64,000 nt of DNA, from the NCBI GenBank assembly GCA_014656175.1, contig BNBX01000020.1, forward strand, positions 1 through 64,000, written 5' to 3'. Under the pieces are notes generated by a model that worked only from the letters and a program-made list of their open reading frames with translations, was not told the origin of the DNA and ran no database searches. The DNA is from Streptomyces werraensis. GTDB taxonomy: Bacteria > Actinomycetota > Actinomycetes > Streptomycetales > Streptomycetaceae. Positions 29,925-38,143 of the stretch are shown here, in pieces (within the stretch, counting starts at the first letter, position 1; each line of letters begins with the position of its first letter). The translations under genes and the position numbers were made by a program.

Positions 29925-30887
29925 ATGACCAACCCGGCCATCGCCGCCCACGGACTGCGCAAGTCGTACGGCGACAAGACCGTCCTCGACGGCGTCGACC
30001 TGACCGTCACCGAGGGAAGCGTGTTCGCGCTGCTCGGCCCGAACGGGGCGGGCAAGACCACCGCCGTCAAGATCCTGTCCACCCTCATCACCGCCGACGG
30101 CGGACAGGCCCAGGTCGCCGGACACGACCTCACCGCCGACCCTCAGGCCGTACGCGCCGCGATCGGCGTCACCGGCCAGTTCTCCGCCGTGGACGGCCTG
30201 ATCACCGGCGAGGAGAACATGCTCCTCATGGCCGACCTGCACCACCTCTCCCGGCCGGAGGGCCGGCGGGTCACCGCCGAGCTGCTGGAACGCTTCGACC
30301 TCGTCGACGCCGCGAAGAAGCCCGCCTCCACCTACTCCGGCGGCATGAAACGCCGACTCGACATCGCCATGACCCTGGTCGGCAGCCCGCGCATCATCTT
30401 CCTCGACGAACCCACCACCGGCCTCGACCCCCGCGCCCGCCACAACATGTGGCAGATCATCCGCGAACTCGTCACCGGCGGCGTCACCGTCTTCCTCACC
30501 ACCCAGTACCTGGAGGAAGCCGACCAACTCGCCGACCGCATCGCAGTCCTCCACAACGGCAAGCTCGCCGCCGAAGGCACCGCCGACGAGCTCAAGCGCC
30601 TCATCCCCGGCGGACACGTCCGCCTCCGCTTCACCGACCCCATCGCCTACCGCGAAGCCACCCGCACCCTCGACGACGCCGCCCACGACGACGACGCCCT
30701 CACCCTCCACATCCCCAACGACGGCAGCCAAGGCGCCCTGCGCGGCCTCCTCGACCACCTCGACACCGCCGGCATCCAAGCCGACGAACTCACCGTCCAC
30801 ACCCCCGACCTGGACGACGTCTTCTTCGCCCTCACCGGCGACACCACCGTCACCCGCACCGACCAGCCCAAGGAGGCCGTCCGATGA
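29925..30887 (+). CDS. ABC transporter ATP-binding protein (DrrA-like exporter ATPase)
   Basis: The 320-residue protein has Walker A GPNGAGKTT near residue 40, ABC signature YSGGMKRRLD near 140, Walker B IIFLDEPTTGLDP, and the H-loop region TVFLTTQYLEEADQ. The C-terminal extension with a DLDDVFFALTGD ending is characteristic of the DrrA/daunorubicin-resistance type. It powers export through the permease encoded next, whose start overlaps its stop. The likely job is self-resistance or export of a lipophilic product, though such operons also occur outside biosynthetic clusters. Confidence 0.95.
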   Translation: MTNPAIAAHGLRKSYGDKTVLDGVDLTVTEGSVFALLGPNGAGKTTAVKILSTLITADGGQAQVAGHDLTADPQAVRAAIGVTGQFSAVDGLITGEENMLLMADLHHLSRPEGRRVTAELLERFDLVDAAKKPASTYSGGMKRRLDIAMTLVGSPRIIFLDEPTTGLDPRARHNMWQIIRELVTGGVTVFLTTQYLEEADQLADRIAVLHNGKLAAEGTADELKRLIPGGHVRLRFTDPIAYREATRTLDDAAHDDDALTLHIPNDGSQGALRGLLDHLDTAGIQADELTVHTPDLDDVFFALTGDTTVTRTDQPKEAVR

Positions 30888-31669
30888 GCACCCTCTCCCT
30901 CGCCGTGCGCGACTCGACCACCATGCTGCGCCGCAACCTGCTCCACGCCCGCCGCTACCCGTCCATGACCCTGAACCTGCTGCTCACACCGATCATGCTG
31001 CTCCTGTTGTTCGTCTACATCTTCGGCGACGCCATGAGCGCGGGCATCGACGGCGGCGACCGCTCCGACTACATCGCCTACATCGTCCCGGGCCTGCTGC
31101 TGATGACCATCGGCAGCACCACCATCGGCACCGCCGTCTCCGTCTCCAACGACATGACCGAGGGCATCATCGCCCGCTTCCGCACGATGGCCATCCACCG
31201 CGGTTCCGTCCTCGTCGGACACGTCATCGGCAGTGTCCTCCAGGCCCTCGTCAGCCTGGTCCTGGTCGGACTGATCGCCCTCGCCATCGGCTTCCGCTCC
31301 AACGACGCCACCGCTCTCGAATGGCTGGCGGCGCTCGGTCTGGTGGCGTTCTTCACCCTGGGCCTCACCTGGATCGCGGTCGGGATGGGCATGGGCAGCC
31401 CCAACGCCGAGGCCGCCAGTAACAGCGCCATGCCGCTGATCCTGCTGCCCCTCATCTCCAGCGCCTTCGTCCCGGTGGACTCCATGCCGGGCTGGTTCCA
31501 GCCGATCGCCGAGTACCAGCCGTTCACTCCCGCCATCGAGACCCTGCGCGGCCTCCTCCTCGGCACCGAGATCGGCCACAACGGCTGGCTCGCCGTCGCC
31601 TGGTGCCTGGCCCTGACCGTCCTCGGCTACTGCTGGGCCCAGGGGCAGTTCAACCGCGACCCCAAATAA
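30884..31669 (+). CDS. ABC-2 type permease (DrrB-like)
   Basis: The 261-residue membrane protein has about six hydrophobic segments. It contains the ABC-2 signature region around EGIIARFRTMAIHRGSVLVG and the conserved PLISSAFVPVDSMPGWFQPI loop near the C-terminus. It forms the membrane channel of the exporter with the preceding ATPase. ATG 30884 overlaps the ATPase stop (ATGA), so the two are translationally coupled in the usual DrrAB order. Confidence 0.94.
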   Translation: MSTLSLAVRDSTTMLRRNLLHARRYPSMTLNLLLTPIMLLLLFVYIFGDAMSAGIDGGDRSDYIAYIVPGLLLMTIGSTTIGTAVSVSNDMTEGIIARFRTMAIHRGSVLVGHVIGSVLQALVSLVLVGLIALAIGFRSNDATALEWLAALGLVAFFTLGLTWIAVGMGMGSPNAEAASNSAMPLILLPLISSAFVPVDSMPGWFQPIAEYQPFTPAIETLRGLLLGTEIGHNGWLAVAWCLALTVLGYCWAQGQFNRDPK

Positions 31670-31725
31670 GCGGTGTGGGCAACGCGCACCACTCCCGACC
31701 GTCCACCCCGGCCCGGCACCACGCC

Positions 31726-31775
31726 CCGAAGGCCCGTCGCAGTCACCTCCCGGGTGACCAGCGGCGGGCCTTCGG
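31726..31775. terminator. Bidirectional terminator between exporter operon and plasmid-type genes
   Basis: Outer arms CCGAAGGCCCG (31726-31736) and CGGGCCTTCGG (31765-31775) are perfectly complementary. An inner hairpin GTCACC/GGTGAC (31742-31747, 31753-31758) sits in the loop. It lies between convergent stops at 31669 and 31797, where a shared terminator is expected. Confidence 0.75.
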
Positions 31776-31796
31776 CGTCGGCTGCGACGGCCGGCT

Positions 31797-32198
31797 TCAC
31801 AGCGGCAGGGTTATGCCCAACTGCTGCATCGCGCTGGACGGCGGTCCGCCTTCGGACCGCTCGGTCTTGTAGCCCTTGACGCAGGCTTCCAGCGTCCGCG
31901 GGTCGACGGCCTCGGCAGGGGCGCTCTTGGCGTAGAGGCCGTCGGGCTGGCTGTCGCGGTCGTGGGGCAGGAGCCAGAAGACACGGCGGCGGAAGGTGCC
32001 GGAGGCCCGGGACGCCTTGGCCGTGGGGCCGAGGATGGCGTAGCCGACCATACGACCGTCACGGTGGTAGGCGGGCTTGCCCTTCCGGGTGGGGAGTCGG
32101 TCCAGGCTCTGGCGAACGTAGTCGAGGTCGTCGATGTCCTCCAGCCAGACCAGCTGGCTCTCGTGACTGATCTCGTCCTCGGTGATCAGGGAGCTCAT
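31797..32198 (-). CDS. Small conserved plasmid-type protein (DUF6009-like)
   Basis: The 133-residue protein (MSSLITEDEISHESQLVWLE at the start, AYHRDGRMVGYAILGP in the middle, GTFRRRVFWLLPHDRD) resembles, from memory, the DUF6009 proteins found next to replication genes on Streptomyces mobile elements. It has no membrane segment and no recognised catalytic motif. ATG 32198 overlaps the stop of the helicase/primase gene (ATGA), so it is the last gene of the three-gene replication operon. Its function is unknown; the coupling suggests a role with the replication proteins. Confidence 0.75.
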   Translation of the reverse strand: MSSLITEDEISHESQLVWLEDIDDLDYVRQSLDRLPTRKGKPAYHRDGRMVGYAILGPTAKASRASGTFRRRVFWLLPHDRDSQPDGLYAKSAPAEAVDPRTLEACVKGYKTERSEGGPPSSAMQQLGITLPL

Positions 32199-33721
32199 GC
32201 GCCTGAAGCCCTTTCCTGGTCCGTGAGCAGGCCGATGCCTGGATAGTGCTTGCGCTGGTTGGAAAGGATCATCTCCTTGGGCGAGGCCAGTCCCACGAGT
32301 TCCCGGGTACGGGCCGCGAACGCCCTTGAGGACATGACCGGTGCCCCTTCATTCTGGCACCAGGTCTTGTAGGCGGCGTAGAGCGCCGTCTGTTCCGCGC
32401 GCAGATCGGGTGCCAGCACGCAGCTTTCTTCGTAGAAGCGGCCGGTGTGGTCCTCGGTCTCCGCGTACGCGGTGGTGGCGATGCGTACGCGTTCAGGGCC
32501 GGTGAGGTCGCGGTCACCTGCGAGGTAGCGGCGCGCGCCGTCGATGAGCCAGCCCAGGATGCCGGGGCCCTCCTCGGTGACGAGGATGTCGGCGAGGTTG
32601 TCGATCTTCCGGTGGTCGGGGACGACGCGTTCGAAGGGGATCAGCCGCATCCGGCGCCAGAAGGCGAAGCCGCCGGTGCCGACCTCGGGACGGTGGTTGC
32701 CCAGCAGCCACAGCTTGTGCGTCGGCTGGAAGCTGAAGAAGTCCTGCCGCATCCGACGCGCCTTGATGCGGTCACCACCGGTGAGGAGTTTGACCCGGGC
32801 CTCGTCGAACTTGTCACCGGGCTTGACCTCGGAGCAGACGATGACGCGGCGCCCGTGCAGTTCCGCCAGGTCGGTGGGGTGGCCCTCGTAGGGACGCGCC
32901 ATCAGGAAGCCCGGCGGAGCGGCGTCGGCGTAGTCCCCGAGGAGCTTCATCAGCACATCGAGGAGGACGGACTTGCCGTTCTTGCCGGAACCGAACAGGA
33001 ACGGCAGCACCTGGGCACCCACATCGCCGGTGACCGAGTACCCGAGCAGGAGTTGCAGGTAGTCGATCATTTCCCGGCCTTCGGCGTCGTCGCCGAAGGT
33101 GTCGGTCAGGAACCTCTCCCAGCGGGGCGTGGGGTTGTGCAGAGGGCCCACGGTCGTGGAGCGGGAGTGGAAGTCCTTGTTGGGGTCGGGGGACTTGAGA
33201 AGACCCGTGCGCAGGTCGACGATGCCGTCCGGGGTGCACAGCGCGTACGGGTCGGCGTCCAGACGAGCCGCGTTGAGCACCATGCCGGGCGCCGACCTCG
33301 CCTGCGCCAGCATCGCGTTGATACCCGCGGTGGACAGGGACCGACGGCGGTGGGTCTGCAGGGCGGTGGTGGTGAAGGTGCCCCGAGGGTCGTGGGTGGC
33401 GATGCTCTCGGCGAGGTCGCCGGCGGCCCACAGGACAGTGTCGTCCTCGTCCATCTGCCAGCGGGTGGTGTCCCACCGGTACCAGCCGATGCCGGGAACG
33501 TGCCGGTAGTCGTTGGCGTAGAGCCTGACGAAGAGCTTGGCGTTGCCTCGGTCGGAGAGGGTGTCGGGCAGCAGCCCGTTGGCCGTCGCCTCCCCCACCG
33601 GACTGTGGGGGGCGTCGGCCTGGGCAGGCCGGGGCACGGCCGCGGTGCCCTGCGCACGGATCTGCGCGGCGACGGCTTCGGGATCGAACTGGAAGAGCGC
33701 TTCGGGCCTGGGGGACGTCAC
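32195..33721 (-). CDS. P4-type plasmid/phage primase-helicase (SF3 helicase domain)
   Basis: The 508-residue protein has a D5/P4-type N-terminal part and an SF3 helicase: Walker A FGSGKNGKS near residue 268, then LLDVLMKLLGDYA, a Walker B-like RRVIVCSEVKPGDKFDE, and sensor-like THKLWLLGNHRPEV. Such proteins unwind the origin and support priming in plasmids, satellite phages and integrative elements. GTG 33721 overlaps the prim-pol stop (GTGA). Together with the upstream prim-pol protein it makes a minimal replication pair, and the iteron field lies just upstream of the operon. Confidence 0.92.
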   Translation of the reverse strand: MTSPRPEALFQFDPEAVAAQIRAQGTAAVPRPAQADAPHSPVGEATANGLLPDTLSDRGNAKLFVRLYANDYRHVPGIGWYRWDTTRWQMDEDDTVLWAAGDLAESIATHDPRGTFTTTALQTHRRRSLSTAGINAMLAQARSAPGMVLNAARLDADPYALCTPDGIVDLRTGLLKSPDPNKDFHSRSTTVGPLHNPTPRWERFLTDTFGDDAEGREMIDYLQLLLGYSVTGDVGAQVLPFLFGSGKNGKSVLLDVLMKLLGDYADAAPPGFLMARPYEGHPTDLAELHGRRVIVCSEVKPGDKFDEARVKLLTGGDRIKARRMRQDFFSFQPTHKLWLLGNHRPEVGTGGFAFWRRMRLIPFERVVPDHRKIDNLADILVTEEGPGILGWLIDGARRYLAGDRDLTGPERVRIATTAYAETEDHTGRFYEESCVLAPDLRAEQTALYAAYKTWCQNEGAPVMSSRAFAARTRELVGLASPKEMILSNQRKHYPGIGLLTDQERASGA

Positions 33722-34830
33722 TGGCGCCTCCCGTTGTCATGGAGCGGCCGGTTCAAGCCTGCGGTGAGGCCGCTGCGGATGATCTGCCTGATGCGTCGCT
33801 CCTGTCCGGGGCGGGCCTCGGTCGCGGCCCGCAGGAGGGCTTGCTCAGCTTCCTCGCGGGCCACGCGGCCGGCTGCGACGAGCCCGCCGAGCGTGTACGC
33901 GGCGCGGTTGAGGGTGTCCGAGAACCCTGCCCCTTCGGGCACCTGCCCGCAAGCCTCGACGGGGGCCAGGACCGAGGCGAGGACGTGCTGCTCGCGTCCG
34001 CCGCCGCCCGCGGCGAGCACCGCCTGCCTGGCCCTGGGCGGGACCGGCCTGGGGGCGGGGATGTTGGGGGCGGGCAGGTGCCCGGTGCGTTCGAGTTCCT
34101 GGGCGAGCCACAACGGGAGCGCCGCCGGTTCGCGGACGGTGCCGAGGGGGGTGTAGACGCCCTGCCGGGTAGCGGTGCCGGGGGCGATGATGTAGCTGCC
34201 GTGGGCCCGGACGTCGACCTGCCAGGCCAGTGCCCGGCCGGGGCTGGAGCCGACGGAGGACTGCCAGCGGCGGCCGTCGCCGACCCGGTACCAGACGTGG
34301 AGCCCGCCGGAGGGGGTACGGACGCGCAGCGTGGACGCGTCGTCGGCAGGGCTGGGCTGTCCCCGCAGTGCGGCCAGGACGGCGAGGGTGTGAAAGCCGT
34401 TGGCCAGACCGGTGAGGTCGATGTGGTCGGCGATGGGGATGCCCGGCAGGATCCGGTCCCGGGTGGGCGGCTGGACGGGGTGGGCGTCGATGTCGAGGAC
34501 GACGAGTCCGGCCCCGCCGCAGGAGACCCCGATACCGAACTTGGGGTTGCTCCCCCACCACTGCTGGATCCGGTCCTGATCCAGGGTGGCGGAGTGGAAC
34601 CCGTGGCACCAGCGGCCCGCGGGGATGCAGGGGCAGTCGGCGGGTGCGTGCGGGTGTGCGCGACAGTCGCTGCAGTTCGCCACGGGGGTCTTGCGACCGG
34701 CGGCGAGGGGATGCACCGGCCAGCCCCTGCGGGCACACCAACGTGCGGTGGCCAGGGAGAGCTCAGCGACTGAAGTCTTCGGGGCGCGCCGCTGTGAGTC
34801 GCTGCGAGAAAGCCGCAGCTCAGCAGGCAT
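33718..34830 (-). CDS. Bifunctional DNA primase/polymerase (prim-pol domain)
   Basis: The 370-residue protein carries the archaeo-eukaryotic-type prim-pol fold: PVHPLAAGRKTP near residue 38, a Cys/His-rich insert CSDCRAHPHAPADCPC, FGIGVSCGGAGLVVLDIDAH near 97-116 with the catalytic Asp pair, and SGGLHVWYRV later. These enzymes make primers on plasmids and integrated elements. It is the first gene of the leftward replication operon. ATG 34830 is preceded by a GGGGGAGAGAG purine run. AGCGACTSA repeats begin inside its 5' end (34765) and continue upstream for about 500 bases, placing a likely origin right at its promoter. Confidence 0.92.
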   Translation of the reverse strand: MPAELRLSRSDSQRRAPKTSVAELSLATARWCARRGWPVHPLAAGRKTPVANCSDCRAHPHAPADCPCIPAGRWCHGFHSATLDQDRIQQWWGSNPKFGIGVSCGGAGLVVLDIDAHPVQPPTRDRILPGIPIADHIDLTGLANGFHTLAVLAALRGQPSPADDASTLRVRTPSGGLHVWYRVGDGRRWQSSVGSSPGRALAWQVDVRAHGSYIIAPGTATRQGVYTPLGTVREPAALPLWLAQELERTGHLPAPNIPAPRPVPPRARQAVLAAGGGGREQHVLASVLAPVEACGQVPEGAGFSDTLNRAAYTLGGLVAAGRVAREEAEQALLRAATEARPGQERRIRQIIRSGLTAGLNRPLHDNGRRQ

Positions 34831-35323
34831 CTCTCTCCCCCATCAGCGACTGAAGCGACTCAACGATGGACACAGACTAGCGAACGTGGCCGGTGAGGTC
34901 ATGGAGCCTGGGGAAAAGTCCTGCGACGCCGTGTCGATGGGGCCGGATGACGCCCTTCAGCTACCGAGACTCAAGCCCAGCGACTCAAGGGCGTTGGGTC
35001 GCTGTCTGAGTCGCTTAAAGAAACCGCAGGTCAGATGGTATCTGACCAACCAGACAGCGACTGAAGCGACTGAAGGCTTCTATATATGACGCGCACGCGC
35101 GCACGCGAATGTCTTCATATACCCGAAACTTCAGTCGCTTCAGTCGCTATTACCTCTAGAAAACGCCTTTGACCTGGTCTTTTGCCTGAGACTGAAGGCA
35201 GCGACCGAGAGTCGCTGAGTCGCTGGTCTTCAGTCTCAGAGAGTCTCAGCGCCCCAAAGAGGCCAGCGACTGAAGCTACCGAAGCGACTGAGGCCCGCCA
35301 GCGACTCACCGGACAGCGACTCA
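34765..35323. repeat. Iteron field, candidate plasmid replication origin
   Basis: The 9-bp unit AGCGACTSA (S = G or C), or its complement, occurs at least fourteen times: forward at 34765, 34845, 34854, 34979, 35056, 35065, 35265, 35283, 35300 and 35315; reversed at 34795, 35007, 35131, 35140, 35209 and 35216 (some with one change). Several are tandem at exactly 9 bp. A tandem forward pair (35056-35073) and a tandem reversed pair (35131-35148) face each other across about 57 bases containing an AT-rich and alternating CG/CA tract. The arrangement and the adjoining prim-pol gene fit an iteron-type origin or an initiator-binding operator. Confidence 0.75.
35079..35120. other. AT-rich plus alternating purine-pyrimidine tract inside the iterons
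   Basis: TATATATGA (from about 35081) is followed by GCGCACGCGCGCACGCG and then TCTTCATATAC. Low-stability sequence next to Z-DNA-prone alternation, centred between opposed iteron pairs, is the place where strand opening would be expected. Confidence 0.45.
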
Positions 35324-35534
35324 AGGACCGGCGACCCGGTGACTCAGGCTCCCCACCACTCCCCCGGTTCGTCTGCGCTGCCTCCGACTCTCCGTGCCCG
35401 TAGTGGCCGGTCCTGCCCCGGGGGACCACCGTGAACCCGGCCGGGAACGCGTGGGCTTCGAGCCAGTCCCGGTCGCACCCGCAGTGCTGGGCGTGGTTTC
35501 GGTACCACTTGCTCCCAGACGCGGGGTGCCGCAT
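35115..35534 (-). CDS. Hypothetical small protein overlapping the iterons
   Basis: The frame gives 139 residues. The first about 50 (MRHPASGSKWYRNHAQHCGC, then DRDWLEAHAFPAGFTVVPRG) look protein-like, with a Cys/His cluster. The rest is encoded by the AGCGACTSA repeats and reads as low-complexity VASVASVAG-type sequence. ATG 35534 lies 18 bases after the MerR stop, so the two may be cotranscribed. I do not recognise the family. The C-terminal half may be only read-through of the origin repeats. Confidence 0.4.
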   Translation of the reverse strand: MRHPASGSKWYRNHAQHCGCDRDWLEAHAFPAGFTVVPRGRTGHYGHGESEAAQTNRGSGGEPESPGRRSLSRCPVSRWRASVASVASVAGLFGALRLSETEDQRLSDSRSLPSVSGKRPGQRRFLEVIATEATEVSGI

Positions 35535-35552
35535 CAGGCGGACCCCTTCGTC

Positions 35553-35972
35553 TCAGCTCCGGGCCGGGGCGGCCGGGGTGCTCTGCTCCAGGCGGGCACT
35601 CAGGGTGGCGGCGAAGTCCTCGGCGCGGGCGAGCTGGATGCGCAGCTTGGCCACCTGCTCGTCGGCGGCCTGCCGGTAGGTCCGCACGCGCTCCAGCAGA
35701 GCGTCGCGCTCGTCGGCGTCCAGACCGGTCGCGGCGTCCAGGCGGTCGGTCGCGTCCAGCAGGTCGCGCATCTGCTCCAGTGTGAAGCCGAGGGGTTTCA
35801 TCCGGCGGATGACCATGAGCCGTGCTACGTCGGTCTCGGTGTAGAGGCGGAAGCCGCCCTGGGAGCGGGCAGAGGGGATGACGAGGCCGGTCTCCTCGTA
35901 ATGCCGGATGGTGCGCAGGGACAGCTCCGTCCGCGCGGCGACCTCGCCGATCTGCATGTGCTTGCCGTCCAC
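35553..35972 (-). CDS. MerR-family transcriptional regulator
   Basis: The product (139 residues from GTG 35972, 134 from ATG 35957) has the MerR N-terminal winged helix: MQIGEVAARTELSLRTIRHY, then EETGLVIPSARSQGGFRLYT, DVARLMVIRRMKPLGFTLEQ. A coiled-coil dimer helix follows (LLERVRTYRQAADEQVAKLR). It has no Cys, so it is not a metal or SoxR-type sensor. It is divergent from the SulP transporter gene, and a 24-bp palindrome lies 58 bases upstream of its start. This is the usual arrangement of a MerR protein controlling both itself and the neighbour. The inducer is unknown. Confidence 0.92.
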   Translation of the reverse strand: MDGKHMQIGEVAARTELSLRTIRHYEETGLVIPSARSQGGFRLYTETDVARLMVIRRMKPLGFTLEQMRDLLDATDRLDAATGLDADERDALLERVRTYRQAADEQVAKLRIQLARAEDFAATLSARLEQSTPAAPARS

Positions 35973-36029
35973 GCCCGTGGTCCTGGCCCTTCTGGTCGTG
36001 ACGAGCCGCGTCCCGTACGACCCTCCGAT

Positions 36030-36053
36030 CTCTACTCTAACGTTAGGGTAGAG
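36030..36053. promoter_or_regulatory. 24-bp palindrome, likely MerR operator
   Basis: The 24 bases are symmetrical at 22 positions. Outer arms are CTCTAC/GTAGAG and the centre is the perfect CTAACGTTAG. The site sits between the divergent merR-like and SulP genes, where a MerR-type operator within a promoter spacer is expected. Confidence 0.65.
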
Positions 36054-36373
36054 TTGTTGACGGTGAGGGCGGCTCGGCTGCCCCGCTGCTGTCGTTTCCG
36101 GGGCCGATGGCGCCCCCGGCGAAGATCCAGTTCTAGCAGGAGAGAGCGTGCGCGAGCTCATGCCGACCGCCGCCGCCTGCCCGCCGTGACCCTTCGCCCT
36201 TCGATGTGAGCCGCCGACCGCCTGCGCGCGCCGCCGCCTCGCGTCTGTCTTCCACGACTTCCGGTCCCGTTCAGCGGGCCGTCCGCAGGGTGCCGGCCCG
36301 GCCCCCGCGTGTCCTTTCCGTACGCCCCGGCCTGCCGTAGGGGTGTGCCCGAGCACGACAGGTACGCGTCTCC
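36054..36373. promoter_or_regulatory. Leader region of the SulP transporter gene
   Basis: These 320 bases lie between the palindrome and the SulP start. Apart from a possible 13-codon leader peptide at 36148-36189 I see no gene or strong hairpin in it. Confidence 0.35.
36148..36189 (+). CDS. Possible Cys-containing leader peptide upstream of the SulP gene
   Basis: GTG 36148 is preceded by GCAGGAGAGAGC, a strong ribosome-binding site, and opens a 13-codon frame reading VRELMPTAAACPP before TGA. Short Cys-containing upstream reading frames that sense sulfur supply are known in actinobacteria before sulfur-assimilation genes. Here one lies 184 bases before a SulP anion transporter. No terminator/antiterminator pair was recognised after it, so the regulatory role is a guess. 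Confidence 0.4.
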   Translation: MRELMPTAAACPP

Positions 36374-37879
36374 TTGTCTTCTGCTGCTGTGACTCCCGCC
36401 GCGCGTCTGCGCGGCCTCAAGCCGGACTGGCTGAACAACCCGAAGGTCTGGCGCACCGAAATCCTCGCGGGCCTGGTCGTCGCCCTCGCTCTGATCCCCG
36501 AGGCAATCTCGTTCTCGATCATCGCCGGGGTCGATCCGGCGGTCGGCCTATTCGCCTCCTTCACCATGGCCGTCGTCATCTCGATCGTCGGTGGACGCCG
36601 CGCGATGATCTCCGCCGCGACCGGCGCCGTCGCCTTGGTCATCGCCCCGCTCAACCGTGAGCACGGCCTGGGCTACCTGATCGCCGCCGTCATCCTCGCC
36701 GGAGTTTTCCAGGTGATCCTGGGCGCGGTCGGCGTGGCGAAGCTGATGCGGTTCATCCCCCGCTCGGTGATGGTCGGCTTCGTCAACGCGCTCGCCATCC
36801 TGATCTTCATGGCCCAGGTCCCCGAGATGAACGACGTGCCCTGGGCCGTCTATCCGCTGATCATCGGTGGCCTGGCCCTGATGGTGTTCTTCCCGAAGAT
36901 CACCACTGTGATCCCCGCCCCGCTGGTCTCCATCGTCATCCTGACCGTCATCACCGTCGCCGCCGGCATCGCCGTGCCCACCGTCGGCGACAAGGGTGAG
37001 CTGCCGTCCTCCCTGCCCGCGCCGGGCCTGCCCGACGTGCCGTTCACCCTCGACACCCTGACGACGATCGCCCCGTACGCGTTCGCGATGGCGCTGGTCG
37101 GCCTGATGGAGTCGCTGATGACCGCCAAGCTTGTCGACGACATCACCGACACCCACTCCAACAAGACCCGCGAGTCCATCGGCCAGGGCGTCGCCAACAT
37201 CGTCACCGGCTTCTTCGGCGGCATGGGCGGCTGCGCGATGATCGGCCAGACGATGATCAATGTGAAGGTCTCCGGCGCCCGCACCCGCCTGTCCACCTTC
37301 CTGGCCGGCTCCTTCCTGATGGTGCTGTGCATCGCCTTCGGCTCGGTCGTCTCCGACATCCCCATGGCCGCCCTCGTGGCCGTCATGATCATGGTGTCCT
37401 TCGCGACCTTCGACTGGCACTCCATCGCCCCCAAGACCCTCAAGCGGATGCCCGCGGGCGAGATCGGCGTCATGGTCATCACCGTCGCCGTGGTCGTCGT
37501 CACCCACAACCTCGCCATCGGCGTCGTCGTCGGCTCCATCACCGCCATGGTCGTCTTCGCCAAGCGCGTCGCCCACCTCGCCGAGGTCACCGCCGTGGTC
37601 GACCCCGAGGGCGCCACGGTCGTCTACCGGGTCACCGGCGAGCTGTTCTTCGCCTCCTCCAACGACCTGGTCGGCCAGTTCTCGTATGCCACCGACCCCG
37701 ACAAGGTCGTCATCGACCTGTCCGCTGCTCACATCTGGGACGCCTCCTCGGTCGCCGCCCTCGACGCCATCGAGACCAAGTACGCCCAGCGCGGCAAGAC
37801 CGTCGAGATCATCGGCCTGAACGACCCCAGTGCCGACCTCCACGGCAAGCTCACCGGCGAACTCGTCGGCAGTCACTGA
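36374..37879 (+). CDS. SulP-family inorganic anion transporter with STAS domain
   Basis: The 501-residue membrane protein begins [20 protein letters not shown], followed by the SulP consensus around [20 protein letters not shown] and GPTG-like [14 protein letters not shown]. About eleven hydrophobic segments end near residue 400. The cytoplasmic STAS domain follows ([20 protein letters not shown], then [20 protein letters not shown]). Family members carry sulfate, bicarbonate or dicarboxylates; the substrate here is not evident. The start is TTG 36374, with GTG 36389 as an alternative. It is divergent from the MerR gene and ends at a strong terminator, so it forms its own transcription unit on the plasmid-like core. 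Confidence 0.93.
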   Translation: MSSAAVTPAARLRGLKPDWLNNPKVWRTEILAGLVVALALIPEAISFSIIAGVDPAVGLFASFTMAVVISIVGGRRAMISAATGAVALVIAPLNREHGLGYLIAAVILAGVFQVILGAVGVAKLMRFIPRSVMVGFVNALAILIFMAQVPEMNDVPWAVYPLIIGGLALMVFFPKITTVIPAPLVSIVILTVITVAAGIAVPTVGDKGELPSSLPAPGLPDVPFTLDTLTTIAPYAFAMALVGLMESLMTAKLVDDITDTHSNKTRESIGQGVANIVTGFFGGMGGCAMIGQTMINVKVSGARTRLSTFLAGSFLMVLCIAFGSVVSDIPMAALVAVMIMVSFATFDWHSIAPKTLKRMPAGEIGVMVITVAVVVVTHNLAIGVVVGSITAMVVFAKRVAHLAEVTAVVDPEGATVVYRVTGELFFASSNDLVGQFSYATDPDKVVIDLSAAHIWDASSVAALDAIETKYAQRGKTVEIIGLNDPSADLHGKLTGELVGSH

Positions 37880-37899
37880 CCCCCCGTCACACGCCCAGC

Positions 37900-37934
37900 G
37901 GAAGGACCCCGGCCTGGCAGGCCGGGGTCCTTCC
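37900..37934 (+). terminator. Strong terminator of the SulP gene
   Basis: Two perfectly complementary 16-base arms (37900-37915, starting GGAAGGACCCCGG, and 37919-37934) enclose a 3-base loop 20 bases after the SulP stop and are followed by CCTTTG. Confidence 0.85.
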
Positions 37935-38143
37935 CCTTTGCCGTGTCGCCGTGACGCCGAGCCAGGGCACGAGTGGGGCCACCACCGTCGTCCCACACCT
38001 CGCCGCGTAGGTCAGCCTCTGCGGTGAGCAGGCGTCAGTGCAGGTCAGGCGGGGACGTGTTGGGCCTTCACTCCCCCACGAGCCAGCCCTGCACGGCGAT
38101 TCACATTCTGTGAATCGACCCGGGAAGGGGCATCCTGTTCCTC

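Noticed and set aside
34765-35323. The repeat field as a CRISPR array.
   Set aside because: The units are only 9 bp, occur in both orientations with irregular spacing, and no cas genes are near.
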